From contig CALNHX010001034.1 of the NCBI GenBank assembly GCA_940337035.1, positions 1 to 64,000 on the forward strand: 64,000 nucleotides of DNA, read 5' to 3'. This DNA comes from Agriotes lineatus (Eukaryota; Arthropoda; Insecta; Coleoptera; Elateridae). The notes under the pieces are model-generated. The model was not told the DNA's origin. It did not search any database and saw only the letters and a list, made by a program, of their open reading frames with translations. The position numbers and the translations under genes are program-made. This document shows, one piece after another, positions 50,996 to 64,000 of the stretch; within the stretch, counting starts at the first letter, position 1; each line of letters begins with the position of its first letter.

Positions 50996-53900
50996 AGATC
51001 GGCTCCTACCTCCTGGCAGAACCTGATGTCTGTGCTACAAACATGTGCCATGAAGCCATCTAAATCATTTGGACAATAATACGCCATTCTGGCTATGCTG
51101 CAATCTGTAACAAAACGAGATGTGCATGAGCGTTTGTAGCCGAGCTATATTTGTGAGTGATTCTTTGCACCTGTGCATTGCCGGTTTCGGGGCGCATTTA
51201 CAGTAAATCAACCAAAGATATTTAAAATATGACACAATCAAGTTGTCAAATAAGGAGTTTGTCCTTCAACAAGAAAGCAGAGAAAATCAGAACTGTCTCA
51301 AATAATCCGCATGACCAATTGCGAAAACGCAAGTGCTCCTGTAATAAAACGGGGCTATCCATAAGTAGCGGAAAATAGAAATAAATACGAAAAAAATTGT
51401 TTGATAGTTGACATCGGAAATACTAAGGGGTCTATTTTATAAAAAATCGTTATGGTACGCGAGGAGATCGGCTCCTACCTCCTGGCAGAACCTGATGTCT
51501 GTGCTACAAACATGTACCATGAAGCCATCTAAATCATTTGGACAATAATACGCCATTCTGGCTATGCTGCAATCTGTAACAAAACGAAATGTGCATGAGC
51601 GTTTGTAGCCGAGCTATATTTGTGAGTGATTCCTTGCACCTGTGCATTGCCGGTTTCGGGGCGCATTTACAGTAAATCAACCAAAGATATTTAAAATATG
51701 ACACAATCAAGTTGTCAAATAAGGAGTTTGTCCTTCAACAAGAAAGCAGAGAAAAGCAGAACTGTCTCAAATAATCCGCATGACCAATTGCGAAAACGCA
51801 AGTGCTCCTGTAATAAAACGGGGCTATCCATAAGTAGCGGAAAATAGAAATAAATACGAAAAAAATCGTTTGATAGTTGACATCGGAATTACTAAGGGGT
51901 CTATTTTATAAAAAATCGTTATGGTACGAGAGGAGATCGGCTCCTACCTCCTGGCAGAAATTGATGTCTGTGCTACAAACATGTGCCATGAAGCCATCTA
52001 AATCGTTTGGACAATAATACGCCATTCTGGCTATGCTGCAATCTGTAACAAAACGAGATGTGCATGAGCGTTTGTAGCCGAGCTATATTTGTGAGTGATT
52101 CCTTGCACCTGTGCATTGCCGGTTTCGGGGCGCATTTACAGTAAATCAACCAAAGATATTTAAAATATGACACAATCAAGTTGTCAAATAAGGAGTTTGT
52201 CCTTCAACAAGAAAGCAGAGAAAAGCAGAACTGTCTCAAATAATCCGCATGACCAATTGCGAAAACGCAAGTGCTCCTGTAATAAAACGGGGCTATCCAT
52301 AAGTAGCGGAAAATAGAAATAAATACGAAAAAAATCGTTTGATAGTTGACATCGGAAATACTAAGGGGTCTATTTTATAAAAAATCGTTATGGTACGCGA
52401 GGAGATCGGCTCCTACCTCCTGGCAGAACCTGATGTCTGTGCTACAAACATGTGCCATGAAGCCATCTAAATCGTTTGGACAATAATACGCCATTCTGGC
52501 TATGCTGCAATCTGTAACAAAACGAGATGTGCATGAGCGTTTGTAGCCGAGCTATATTTGTGAGTGATTCCTTGCACCTTTGCATTGCCGGTTTCGGGGC
52601 GCATTTACAGTAAATCAACCAAAAATATTTAAAATATGACACAATCAAGTTGTCAAATAAGGAGTTTGTCCTTCAACAAGAAAGCAGAGAAAAGCAGAAC
52701 TGTCTCAAATAATCCGCATGACCAATTGCGAAAACGCAAGTGCTCCTGTAATAAAACGGGGCTATCCATAAGTAGCGGAAAATAGAAATAAATACGAAAA
52801 AAATCGTTTGATAGTTGACATCGGAAATACTAAGGGGTCTATTTTATAAAAAATCGTTATGGTACGCGAGGAGATCGGCTCCTACCTCCTGGCAGAACCT
52901 GATGTCTGTGCTACAAACATGTGCCATGAAGCCATCTAAATCATTTGGACAATAATACGCCATTCTGGCTATGCTGCAATCTGTAACAAAACGAGATGTG
53001 CATGAGCGTTTGTAGCCGAGCTATATTTGTGAGTGATTCCTTGCACCTGTGCATTGCCGGTTTCGGGGCGCATTTACAGTAAATCAACCAAAGATATTTA
53101 AAATATGACACAATCAAGTTGTCAAATAAGGAGTTTGTCCTTCAACAAGAAAGCAGAGAAAATCAGAACTGTCTCAAATAATCCGCATGACCAATTGCGA
53201 AAACGCAAGTGCTCCTGTAATAAAACGGGGCTATCCATAAGTAGCGGAAAATAGAAATAAATACGAAAAAAATTGTTTGATAGTTGACATCGGAAATACT
53301 AAGGGGTCTATTTTATAAAAAATCGTTATGGTACGCGAGGAGATCGGCTCCTACCTCCTGGCAGAACCTGATGTCTGTGCTACAAACATGTGCCATGAAG
53401 CCATCTAAATCATTTGGACAATAATACGCCATTCTGGCTATGCTGCAATCTGTAACAAAACGAGATGTGCATGAGCGTTTGTAGCCGAGCTATATTTGTG
53501 AGTGATTCCTTGCACCTGTGCATTGCCGGTTTCGGGGCGCATTTACAGTAAATCAACCAAAGATATTTAAAATATGACACAATCAAGTTGTCAAATAAGG
53601 AGTTTGTCCTTCAACAAGAAAGCAGAGAAAAGCAGAACTGTCTCAAATAATCCGCATGACCAATTGCGAAAACGCAAGTGCTCCTGTAATAAAACGGGGC
53701 TATCCATAAGTAGCGGAAAATAGAAATAAATACGAAAAAAATCGTTTGATAGTTGACATCGGAATTACTAAGGGGTCTATTTTATAAAAAATCGTTATGG
53801 TACGAGAGGAGATCGGCTCCTACCTCCTGGCAGAAATTGATGTCTGTGCTACAAACATGTGCCATGAAGCCATCTAAATCGTTTGGACAATAATACGCCA

Positions 53901-56627
53901 TTCTGGCTATGCTGCAATCTATCTGTAACAAAACGAGATGTGCATGAGCGTTTGTAGCCGAGCTATATTTGTGAGTGATTCCTTGCACCTGTGCATTGCC
54001 GGTTTCGGGGCGCATTTACAGTAAATCAACCAAAGATATTTAAAATATGACACAATCAAGTTGTCAAATAAGGAGTTTGTCCTTCAACAAGAAAGCAGAG
54101 AAAAGCAGAACTGTCTCAAATAATCCGCATGACCAATTGCGAAAACGCAAGTGCTCCTGTAATAAAACGGGGCTATCCATAAGTAGCGGAAAATAGAAAT
54201 AAATACGAAAAAAATCGTTTGATAGTTGACATCGGAAATACTAAGGGGTCTATTTTATAAAAAATCGTTATGGTACGCGAGGAGATCGGCTCCTACCTCC
54301 TGGCAGAAATTGATGTCTGTGCTACAAACATGTGCCATGAAGCCATCTAAATCGTTTGGACAATAATACGCCATTCTGGCTATGCTGCAATCTGTAACAA
54401 AACGAGATGTGCATGAGCGTTTGTAGCCGAGCTATATTTGTGAGTGATTCCTTGCACCTGTGCATTGCCGGTTTCGGGGCGCATTTACAGTAAATCAACC
54501 AAAGATATTTAAAATATGACACAATCAAGTTGTCAAATAAGGAGTTTGTCCTTCAACAAGAAAGCAGAGAAAAGCAGAACTGTCTCAAATAATCCGCATG
54601 ACCAATTGCGAAAACGCAAGTGCTCCTGTAATAAAACGGGGCTATCCATAAGTAGCGGAAAATAGAAATAAATACGAAAAAAATCGTTTGATAGTTGACA
54701 TCGGAAATACTAAGGGGTCTATTTTATAAAAAATTGTTATGGTACGCGAGGAGATCGGCTCCTACCTCCTGGCAGAACCTGATGTCTGTGCTACAAACAT
54801 GTGCCATGAAGCCATCTAAATCATTTGGACAATAATACGCCATTCTGGCTATGCTGCAATCTGTAACAAAACGAGATGTGCATGAGCGTTTGTAGCCGAG
54901 CTATATTTGTGAGTGATTCCTTGCACCTGTGCATTGCCGGTTTCGGGGCGCATTTACAGTAAATCAACCAAAGATATTTAAAATATGACACAATCAAGTT
55001 GTCAAATAAGGAGTTTGTCCTTCAACAAGAAAGCAGAGAAAATCAGAACTGTCTCAAATAATCCGCATGACCAATTGCGAAAACGCAAGTGCTCCTGTAA
55101 TAAAACGGGGCTATCCATAAGTAGCGGAAAATAGAAATAAATACGAAAAAAATTGTTTGATAGTTGACATCGGAAATACTAAGGGGTCTATTTTATAAAA
55201 AATCGTTATGGTACGCTAGGAGATCGGCTCCTACCTCCTGGCAGAACCTGATGTCTGTGCTACAAACATGTGCCATGAAGCCATCTAAATCATTTGGACA
55301 ATAATACGCCATTCTGGCTATGCTGCAATCTGTAACAAAACGAGATGTGCATGAGCGTTTGTAGCCGAGCTATATTTGTGAGTGATTCCTTGCACCTGTG
55401 CATTGCCGGTTTCGGGGCGCATTTACAGTAAATCAACCAAAGATATTTAAAATATGACACAATCAAGTTGTCAAATAAGGAGTTTGTCCTTCAACAAGAA
55501 AGCAGAGAAAAGCAGAACTGTCTTAAATAATCCGCATGACCAATTGCGAAAACGCAAGTGCTCCTGTAATAAAACGGGGCTATCCATAAGTAGCGGAAAA
55601 TAGAAATAAATACGAAAAAAATCGTTTGATAGTTGACATCGGAATTACTAAGGGGTCTATTTTATAAAAAATCGTTATGGTACGAGAGGAGATCGGCTCC
55701 TACCTCCTGGCAGAAATTGATGTCTGTGCTACAAACATGTGCCATGAAGCCATCTAAATCGTTTGGACAATAATACGCCATTCTGGCTATGCTGCAATCT
55801 GTAACAAAACGAGATGTGCATGAGCGTTTGTAGCCGAGCTATATTTGTGAGTGATTCCTTGCACCTGTGCATTGCCGGTTTCGGGGCGCATTTACAGTAA
55901 ATCAACCAAAGATATTTAAAATATGACACAATCAAGTTGTCAAATAAGGAGTTTGTCCTTCAACAAGAAAGCAGAGAAAATCAGAACTGTCTCAAATAAT
56001 CCGCATGACCAATTGCGAAAACGCAAGTGCTCCTGTAATAAAACGGGGCTATCCATAAGTAGCGGAAAATAGAAATAAATACGAAAAAAATCGTTTGATA
56101 GTTGACATCGGAAATACTAAGGGGTCTATTTTATAAAAAATCGTTATGGTACGCGAGGAGATCGGCTCCTACCTCCTGGCAGAACCTGATGTCTGTGCTA
56201 CAAACATGTGCCATGAAGCCATCTAAATCGTTTGGACAATAATACGCCATTCTGGCTATGCTGCAATCTGTAACAAAACGAGATGTGCATGAGCGTTTGT
56301 AGCCGAGCTATATTTGTGAGTGATTCCTTGCACCTGTGCATTGCCGGTTTCGGGGCGCATTTACAGTAAATCAACCAAAGATATTTAAAATATGACACAA
56401 TCAAGTTGTCAAATAAGGAGTTTGTCCTTCAACAAGAAAGCAGAGAAAAGCAGAACTGTCTCAAAAAATCCGCATGACCAATTGCGAAAACGCAAGTGCT
56501 CCTGTAATAAAACGGGGCTATCCATAAGTAGCGGAAAATAGAAATAAATACGAAAAAAATCGTTTGATAGTTGACATCGGAAATACTAAGGGGTCTATTT
56601 TATAAAAAATCGTTATGGTACGCGAGG
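50996..56627 (-). repeat. Sub-array I: tetramer higher-order repeat, three copies
   Basis: Copies start at 50996, 52872 and 54752. Each has AAAATTGTTTG in its first unit (51395, 53271, 55151 for AATTGT), GGAATTACTA at the end of the second (51886, 53762, 55642), and a third unit with ACGAGAGG plus GAAATTGATG. The first offset is exactly 1876 bp (4 x 469). The second is 1880 because ATCT is tandemly duplicated at 53917-53924. The fourth units differ between copies, so conversion has acted since amplification. Confidence 0.88.
53917..53924. repeat. 4-bp tandem duplication (ATCTATCT)
   Basis: CAATCTGTAAC becomes CAATCTATCTGTAAC in this one unit. It accounts for the 1880-bp spacing of the second tetramer copy and shifts the local relic frame, giving a private marker for this unit. 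Confidence 0.85.
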
Positions 56628-59600
56628 AGATCGGCTCCTACCTCCTGGCAGAACCTGATGTCTGTGCTACAAACATGTGCCATGAAGCCATCTAAATCGT
56701 TTGGACAATAATACGCCATTCTGGCTATGCTGCAATCTGTAACAAAACGAGATGTGCATGAGCGTTTGTAGCCGAGCTATATTTGTGAGTGATTCCTTGC
56801 ACCTGTGCATTGCCGGTTTCGGGGCGCATTTACAGTAAATCAACCAAAGATATTTAAAATATGACACAATCAAGTTGTCAAATAAGGAGTTTGTTCTTCA
56901 ACAAGAAAGCAGAGAAAAGCAGAACTGTCTCAAATAATCCGCATGACCAATTGCGAAAACGCAAGTGCTCCTGTAATAAAACGGGGCTATCCATAAGTAG
57001 CGGAAAATAGAAATAAATACGAAAAAAATCGTTTGATAGTTGACATCGGAAATACTAAGGGGTCCATTTTATAAAAAATCGTTATGGTACGAGAGGAGAT
57101 CGGCTCCTACCTCCTGGCAGAAATTGATGTCTGTGCTACAAACATGTGCCATGAAGCCATCTAAATCGTTTGGACAATAATACGCCATTCTGGCTATGCT
57201 GCAATCTGTAACAAAACGAGATGTGCATGAGCGTTTGTAGCCGAGCTATATTTGTGAGTGATTCCTTGCACCTGTGCATTGCCGGTTTCGGGGCGCATTT
57301 ACAGTAAATCAACCAAAGATATTTAAAATATGACACAATCAAGTTGTCAAATAAGGAGTTTGTCCTTCAACAAGAAAGCAGAGAAAAGCAGAACTGTCTC
57401 AAATAATCCGCATGACCAATTGCGAAAACGCAAGTGCTCCTGTAATAAAACGGGGCTATCCATAAGTAGCGGAAAATAGAAATAAATACGAAAAAAATCG
57501 TTTGATAGTTGACATCGGAAATACTAAGGGGTCTATTTTATAAAAAATCGTTATGGTACGAGAGGAGATCGGCTCCTACCTCCTGGCAAAAATTGATGTC
57601 TGTGCTACAAACATGTGCCATGAAGCCATCTAAATCGTTTGGACAATAATACGCCATTCTGGCTATGCTGCAATCAGTAACAAAACGAGATGTGCATGAG
57701 CGTTTGTAGCCGAGCTATATTTCTGAGTGATTCCTTGCACCTGTGCATTGCCGGTTTCGGGGCGCATTTACAGTAAATCAACCAAAGATATTTAAAATAT
57801 GACACAATCAAGTTGTCAAATAAGGAGTTTGTCCTTCAACAAGAAAGCAGAGAAAATCAGAACTGTCTCAAATAATCCGCATGACCAATTGCGAAAACGC
57901 AAGTGCTCCTGTAATAAAACGGGGCTATCCATAAGTAGCGGAAAATAGAAATAAATACGAAAAAAATCGTTTGATAGTTGACATCGGAAATACTAAGGGG
58001 TCTATTTTATAAAAAATCGTTATGGTACGCGAGGAGATCGGCTCCTACCTCCTGGCAGAACCTGATGTCTGTGCTACAAACATGTGCCATGAAGCCATCT
58101 AAATCGTTTGGACAATAATACGCCATTCTGGCTATGCTGCAATCTGTAACAAAACGAGATGTGCATGAGCGTTTGTAGCCGAGCTATATTTGTGAGTGAT
58201 TCTTTGCACGTGTGCATTGCCGGTTTCGGGGCGCATTTACAGTAAATCAACCAAAGATATTTAAAATATGAAACAATCAAGTTGTCAAATAAGGAGTTTG
58301 TCCTTCAAAAAGAAAGCAGAGAAAAGCAGAACTGTCTCAAATAATCCGCATGACCAATTGCGAAAACGCAAGTGCTCCTGTAATAAAACGGGGCTATCCA
58401 TAAGTAGCGGAAAATAGAAATAAATACGAAAAAAATCGTTTGATAGTTGACATCGGAAATACTAAGGGGTCTATTTTATAACAAATCGTTATGGTACGCG
58501 AGGAGATCGGCTCCTACCTCCTGGCAGAACCTGATGTCTGTGCTACAAACATGTGCCATGAAGCCATCTAAATCGTTTGGACAATAATACGCCATTCTGG
58601 CTATGCTGCAATCAGTAACAAAACGAGATGTGCATGAGCGTTTGTAGCCGAGCTATATTTGTGAGTGATTCCTTGCACCTGTGCATTGCCGGTTTCGGGG
58701 CGCATTTACAGTAAATCAACCAAAGATATTTAAAATATGACACAATCAAGTTGTCAAATAAGGAGTTTGTCCTTCAACAAGAAAGCAGAGAAAAGCAGAA
58801 CTGTCTCAAATAATCCGCATGACCAATTGCGAAAACGCAAGTGCTCCTGTAATAAAACGGGGCTATCCATAAGTAGCGGAAAATAGAAATAAATACGAAA
58901 AAAATCGTTTGATAGTTGACATCGGAAATACTAAGGGGTCTATTTTATAACAAATCGTTATGGTACGCGAGGAGATCGGCTCCTACCTCCTGGCAGAACC
59001 TGATGTCTGTGCTACAAACATGTGCCATGAAGCCATCTAAATCGTTTGGACAATAATACGCCATTCTGGCTATGCTGCAATCAGTAACAAAACGAGATGT
59101 GCATGAGCGTTTGTAGCCGAGCTATATTTCTGAGTGATTCCTTGCACCTGTGCATTGCCGGTTTCGGGGCGCATTTACAGTAAATCAACCAAAGATATTT
59201 AAAATATGACACAATCAAGTTGTCAAATAAGGAGTTTGTCCTTCAACAAGAAAGCAGAGAAAATCAGAACTGTCTCAAATAATCCGCATGACCAATTGCG
59301 AAAACGCAAGTGCTCCTGTAATAAAACGGGGCTATCCATAAGTAGCGGAAAATAGAAATAAATACGAAAAAAATCGTTTGATAGTTGACATCGGAAATAC
59401 TAAGGGGTCTATTTTATAAAAAATCGTTATGGTACGCGAGGAGATCGGCTCCTACCTCCTGGCAGAACCTGATGTCTGTGCTACAAACATGTGCCATGAA
59501 GCCATCTAAAGCGTTTGGACAATAATACGCCATTCTGGCTATGCTGCAATCTGTAACAAAACGAGATGTGCATGAGCGTTTGTAGCCGAGCTATATTTCT

Positions 59601-62600
59601 GAGTGATTCCTTGCACCTGTGCATTGCCGGTTTCGGGGCGCATTTACAGTAAATCAACCAAAGATATTTAAAATATGACACAATCAAGTTGTCAAATAGG
59701 AGTTTGTCCTTCAACAAGAAAGCAGAGAAAAGCAGAACTGTCTCAAATAATCCGCATGACCAATTGCGAAAACGCAAGTGCTCCTGTAATAAAACGGGGC
59801 TATCCATAAGTAGCGGAAAATAGAAATAAATTCGAAAAAAATCGTTTGATAGTTGACATCGGAAATACTAAGGGGTCTATTTTATAAAAAATCGTTATGG
59901 TACGCGAGGAGATCGGCTCCTACCTCCTGGCAGAACCTGATGTCTGTGCTACAAACATGTGCCATGAAGCCATCTAAATCATTTGGACAATAATACGCCA
60001 TTCTGGCTATGCTGCAATCTGTAACAAAACGAGATGTGCATGAGCGTTTGTAGCCGAGCTATATTTGTGAGTGATTCCTTGCACCTGTGCATTGCCGGTT
60101 TCGGGGCGCATTTACAGTAAATCAACCAAAGATATTTAAAATATGACACAATCAAGTTGTCAAATAAGGAGTTTGTCCTTCAACAAGAAAGCAGAGAAAA
60201 GCAGAACTGTCTCAAATAATCCGCATGACCAATTGCGAAAACGCAAGTGCTCCTGTAATAAAACGGGGCTATCCATAAGTAGCGGAAAATAGAAATAAAT
60301 ACGAAAAAAATCGTTTGATAGTTGACATCGGAAATACTAAGGGGTCTATTTTATAAAAAATCGTTATGGTACGCGAGGAGATCGGCTCCTACCTCCTGGC
60401 AGAACCTGATGTCTGTGCTACAAACATGTGCCATGAAGCCATCTAAATCATTTGGACAATAATACGCCATTCTGGCTATGCTGCAATCTGTAACAAAACG
60501 AGATGTGCATGAGCGTTTGTAGCCGAGCTATATTTGTGAGTGATTCTTTGCACCTGTGCATTGCCGGTTTCGGGGCGCATTTACAGTAAATCAACCAAAG
60601 ATATTTAAAATATGACACAATCAAGTTGTCAAATAAGGAGTTTGTCCTTCAACAAGAAAGCAGAGAAAAGCAGAACTGTCTCAAATAATCCGCATGACCA
60701 ATTGCGAAAACGCAAGTGCTCCTGTAATAAAACGGGGCTATCCATAAGTAGCGGAAAATAGAAATAAATACGAAAAAAATCGTTTGATAGTTGACATCGG
60801 AAATACTAAGGGGTCTATTTTATAAAAAATCGTTATGGTACGCGAGGAGATCGGCTCCTACCTCCTGGCAGAACCTGATGTCTGTGCTACAAACATGTGC
60901 CATGAAGCCATCTAAATCATTTGGACAATAATACGCCATTCTGGCTATGCTGCAATCTGTAACAAAACGAGATGTGCATGAGCGTTTGTAGCCGAGCTAT
61001 ATTTGTGAGTGATTCCTTGCACCTGTGCATTGCCGGTTTCGGGGCGCATTTACAGTAAATCAACCAAAGATATTTAAAATATGACACAATCAAGTTGTCA
61101 AATAAGGAGTTTGTCCTTCAACAAGAAAGCAGAGAAAAGCAGAACTGTCTCAAATAATCCGCATGACCAATTGCGAAAACGCAAGTGCTCCTGTAATAAA
61201 ACGGGGCTATCCATAAGTAGCGGAAAATAGAAATAAATACGAAAAAAATCGTTTGATAGTTGACATCGGAAATACTAAGGGGTCTATTTTATAAAAAATC
61301 GTTATGGTACGCGAGGAGATCGGCTCCTACCTCCTGGCAGAACCTGATGTCTGTGCTACAAACATGTGCCATGAAGCCATCTAAATCATTTGGACAATAA
61401 TACGCCATTCTGGCTATGCTGCAATCTGTAACAAAACGAGATGTGCATGAGCGTTTGTAGCCGAGCTATATTTGTGAGTGATTCTTTGCACCTGTGCATT
61501 GCCGGTTTCGGGGCGCATTTACAGTAAATCAACCAAAGATATTTAAAATATGACACAATCAAGTTGTCAAATAAGGAGTTTGTCCTTCAACAAGAAAGCA
61601 GAGAAAAGCAGAACTGTCTCAAATAATCCGCATGACCAATTGCGAAAACGCAAGTGCTCCTGTAATAAAACGGGGCTATCCATAAGTAGCGGAAAATAGA
61701 AATAAATACGAAAAAAATCGTTTGATAGTTGACATCGGAAATACTAAGGGGTCTATTTTATAAAAAATCGTTATGGTACGAGAGGAGATCGGCTCCTACC
61801 TCCTGGCAGAAATTGATGTCTGTGCTACAAACATGTGCCATGAAGCCATCTAAATCGTTTGGACAATAATACGCCATTCTGGCTATGCTGCAATCTGTAA
61901 CAAAACGAGATGTGCATGAGCGTTTGTAGCCGAGCTATATTTGTGAGTGATTCCTTGCACCTGTGCATTGCCGGTTTCGGGGCGCATTTACAGTAAATCA
62001 ACCAAAGATATTTAAAATATGACACAATCAAGTTGTCAAATAAGGAGTTTGTCCTTCAACAAGAAAGCAGAGAAAAGCAGAACTGTCTCAAATAATCCGC
62101 ATGACCAATTGCGAAAACGCAAGTGCTCCTGTAATAAAACGGGGCTATCCATAAGTAGCGGAAAATAGAAATAAATACGAAAAAAATCGTTTGATAGTTG
62201 ACATCGGAAATACTAAGGGGTCTATTTTATAAAAAATCGTTATGGTACGCGAGGAGATCGGCTCCTACCTCCTGGCAGAACCTGATGTCTGTGCTACAAA
62301 CATGTGCCATGAAGCCATCTAAATCGTTTGGACAATAATACGCCATTCTGGCTATGCTGCAATCTGTAACAAAACGAGATGTGCATGAGCGTTTGTAGCC
62401 GAGCTATATTGGTGAGTGATTCTTTGCACGTGTGCATTGCCGGTTTCGGGGCGCATTTACAGTAAATCAACCAAAGATATTTAAAATATGACACAATCAA
62501 GTTGTCAAATAAGGAGTTTGTCCTTCAACAAGAAAGCAGAGAAAAGCAGAACTGTCTCAAATAATCCGCATGACCAATTGCGAAAACGCAAGTGCTCCTG

Positions 62601-64000
62601 TAATAAAACGGGGCTATCCATAAGTAGCGGAAAATAGAAATAAATACGAAAAAAATCGTTTGATAGTTGACATCGGAAATACTAAGGGGTCTATTTTATA
62701 ACAAATCGTTATGGTACGCGAGGAGATCGGCTCCTACCTCCTGGCAGAACCTGATGTCTGTGCTACAAACATGTGCCATGAAGCCATCTAAATCGTTTGG
62801 ACAATAATACGCCATTCTGGCTATGCTGCAATCAGTAACAAAACGAGATGTGCATGAGCGTTTGTAGCCGAGCTATATTTCTGAGTGATTCCTTGCACCT
62901 GTGCATTGCCGGTTTCGGGGCGCATTTACAGTAAATCAACCAAAGATATTTAAAATATGACACAATCAAGTTGTCAAATAAGGAGTTTGTCCTTCAACAA
63001 GAAAGCAGAGAAAAGCAGAACTGTCTCAAATAATCCGCATGACCAATTGCGAAAACGCAAGTGCTCCTGTAATAAAACGGGGCTATCCATAAGTAGCGGA
63101 AAATAGAAATAAATACGAAAAAAATCGTTTGATAGTTGACATCGGAAATACTAAGGGGTCTATTTTATAACAAATCGTTATGGTACGCGAGGAGATCGGC
63201 TCCTACCTCCTGGCAGAACCTGATGTCTGTGCTACAAACATGTGCCATGAAGCCATCTAAATCGTTTGGACAATAATACGCCATTCTGGCTATGCTGCAA
63301 TCAGTAACAAAACGAGATGTGCATGAGCGTTTGTAGCCGAGCTATATTTCTGAGTGATTCCTTGCACCTGTGCATTGCCGGTTTCGGGGCGCATTTACAG
63401 TAAATCAACCAAAAATATTTAAAATATGACACAATCAAGTTGTCAAATAAGGAGTTTGTCCTTCAACAAGAAAGCAGAGAAAATCAGAACTGTCTCAAAT
63501 AATCCGCATGACCAATTGCGAAAACGCAAGTGCTCCTGTAATAAAACGGGGCTATCCATAAGTAGCGGAAAATAGAAATAAATACGAAAAAAATCGTTTG
63601 ATAGTTGACATCGGAAATACTAAGGGGTCTATTTTATAAAAAATCGTTATGGTACGCGAGGAGATCGGCTCCTACCTCCTGGCAGAACCTGATGTCTGTG
63701 CTACAAACATGTGCCATGAAGCCATCTAAAGCGTTTGGACAATAATACGCCATTCTGGCTATGCTGCAATCTGTAACAAAACGAGATGTGCATGAGCGTT
63801 TGTAGCCGAGCTATATTTGTGAGTGATTCCTTGCACCTGTGCATTGCCGGTTTCGGGGCGCATTTACAGTAAATCAACCAAAGATATTTAAAATATGACA
63901 CAATCAAGTTGTCAAATAAGAAGTTTGTCCTTCAACAAGAAAGCAGAGAAAAGCAGAACTGTCTCAAATAATCCGCATGACCAATTGCGAAAACGCAAGT
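56628..64000 (-). repeat. Sub-array J: mainly C-form units with a 4220-bp segmental duplication
   Basis: TTTGCACGTGTGC occurs at about 58203 and 62423, TATAACAAATCG in pairs near 58477 and 58947 and again near 62697 and 63167, CAATCAGTAAC in the following units, and CTAAAGCGTTTGG near 59506 and 63726. All are offset by 4220 bp, that is nine monomers minus one base; the lost base is an A near 59696 (CAAATAGGAG). The matching segment covers at least 58202-59520 and 62422-63740. Between the copies lie four T-form units. The array continues past the right edge. Confidence 0.8.

Larger units (their letters stand above)
39588..64000 (-). repeat. Satellite array, right arm, same monomer inverted
   Basis: From 39588 every unit is the reverse complement of the left-arm monomer, about 52-53 copies to the right edge. 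The arm carries the same set of variants as the left arm: the CpG C/T site, TCTCG versus TCGCG, GATTTTC versus GCTTTTC, and CTCAGAAAT versus CTCACAAAT. Both arms therefore belong to one exchanging or recently split population and are not two unrelated families. The array runs off the right edge without a boundary. This arm has more visible higher-order structure and more indels than the left arm. Confidence 0.98.

Noticed and set aside
1..64000. CRISPR array or bacterial repeat
   Set aside because: Units are 469 bp, adjoining and almost identical, with no short repeat and unique spacer pattern and no cas genes.
1..64000. Window starts and ends at almost the same phase of the monomer (CTTGCG at the left, its inverse at the right)
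   Set aside because: The ends are off by one base and the window edges are probably arbitrary cuts; coincidence is the simplest explanation.
39588..64000. Right arm as a fold-back sequencing artefact of the left arm
   Set aside because: Variants are not mirrored about the joint, and the arm has its own higher-order repeats and deletions. A mis-join of two real array segments remains possible and is reported as a caveat.

Overview
The whole 64 kb window is one satellite DNA array. I find no intact protein-coding gene, rRNA, tRNA, transposable element or CRISPR array. A 469-bp, moderately AT-rich monomer repeats head-to-tail about 85 times on the + strand (1-39587). The array then flips at a single inversion point, and about 52-53 more monomers run on the - strand to the end (39588-64000). 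Most monomers differ from each other by only a few substitutions. The period is exactly 469 bp with no net length change over roughly the first 50 units. This points to a eukaryotic centromeric, pericentromeric or B-chromosome-like heterochromatin block, not a bacterial or organellar sequence.

The most informative site is one odd monomer near 22.7 kb. A 103-bp patch in it (22749-22851) differs from the array consensus at about 31 positions with no indel, while the rest of that monomer is ordinary. Read from an ATG at 22759, the patch encodes a short peptide that I recognise, from memory of the family, as the N-terminus of a CLASP/Orbit/MAST microtubule plus-end and kinetochore protein of arthropod type. 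Every ordinary monomer carries a more decayed, collinear version of the same 39-codon frame (for example 247-366). The satellite therefore seems to contain a captured start-codon segment of a CLASP gene, and the 22.7 kb unit looks like a recent conversion tract from the gene or a better-preserved copy. The organism is thus probably an arthropod, perhaps an insect; the species cannot be told from this sequence.

Layout. 1-6423: homogeneous units, several with a linked three-base variant that preserves a small hairpin. 6424-14420: 17 of 18 units share a TCTCG variant (local expansion). 14421-22740: mixed units with a 10-monomer (4690-bp) higher-order offset. 22741-27971: the CLASP-like patch, then a 301-bp truncated monomer. 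27972-39587: units with a C-to-T change at a CpG, ending at the inversion. 39588-42397: an indel-rich stretch just after the inversion, including a duplicated dimer. 42398-49588: 5-mer/4-mer higher-order repeats ending in a 158-bp truncated monomer. 50996-56627: three copies of a tetramer. 56628-64000: units including a segment duplicated 4220 bp apart.

No gene network is present. Any biological role would lie in chromatin or centromere organisation, or in transcripts of the array. A transcript crossing the inversion could fold into long double-stranded RNA that includes the CLASP-like segment; this is a hypothesis only.
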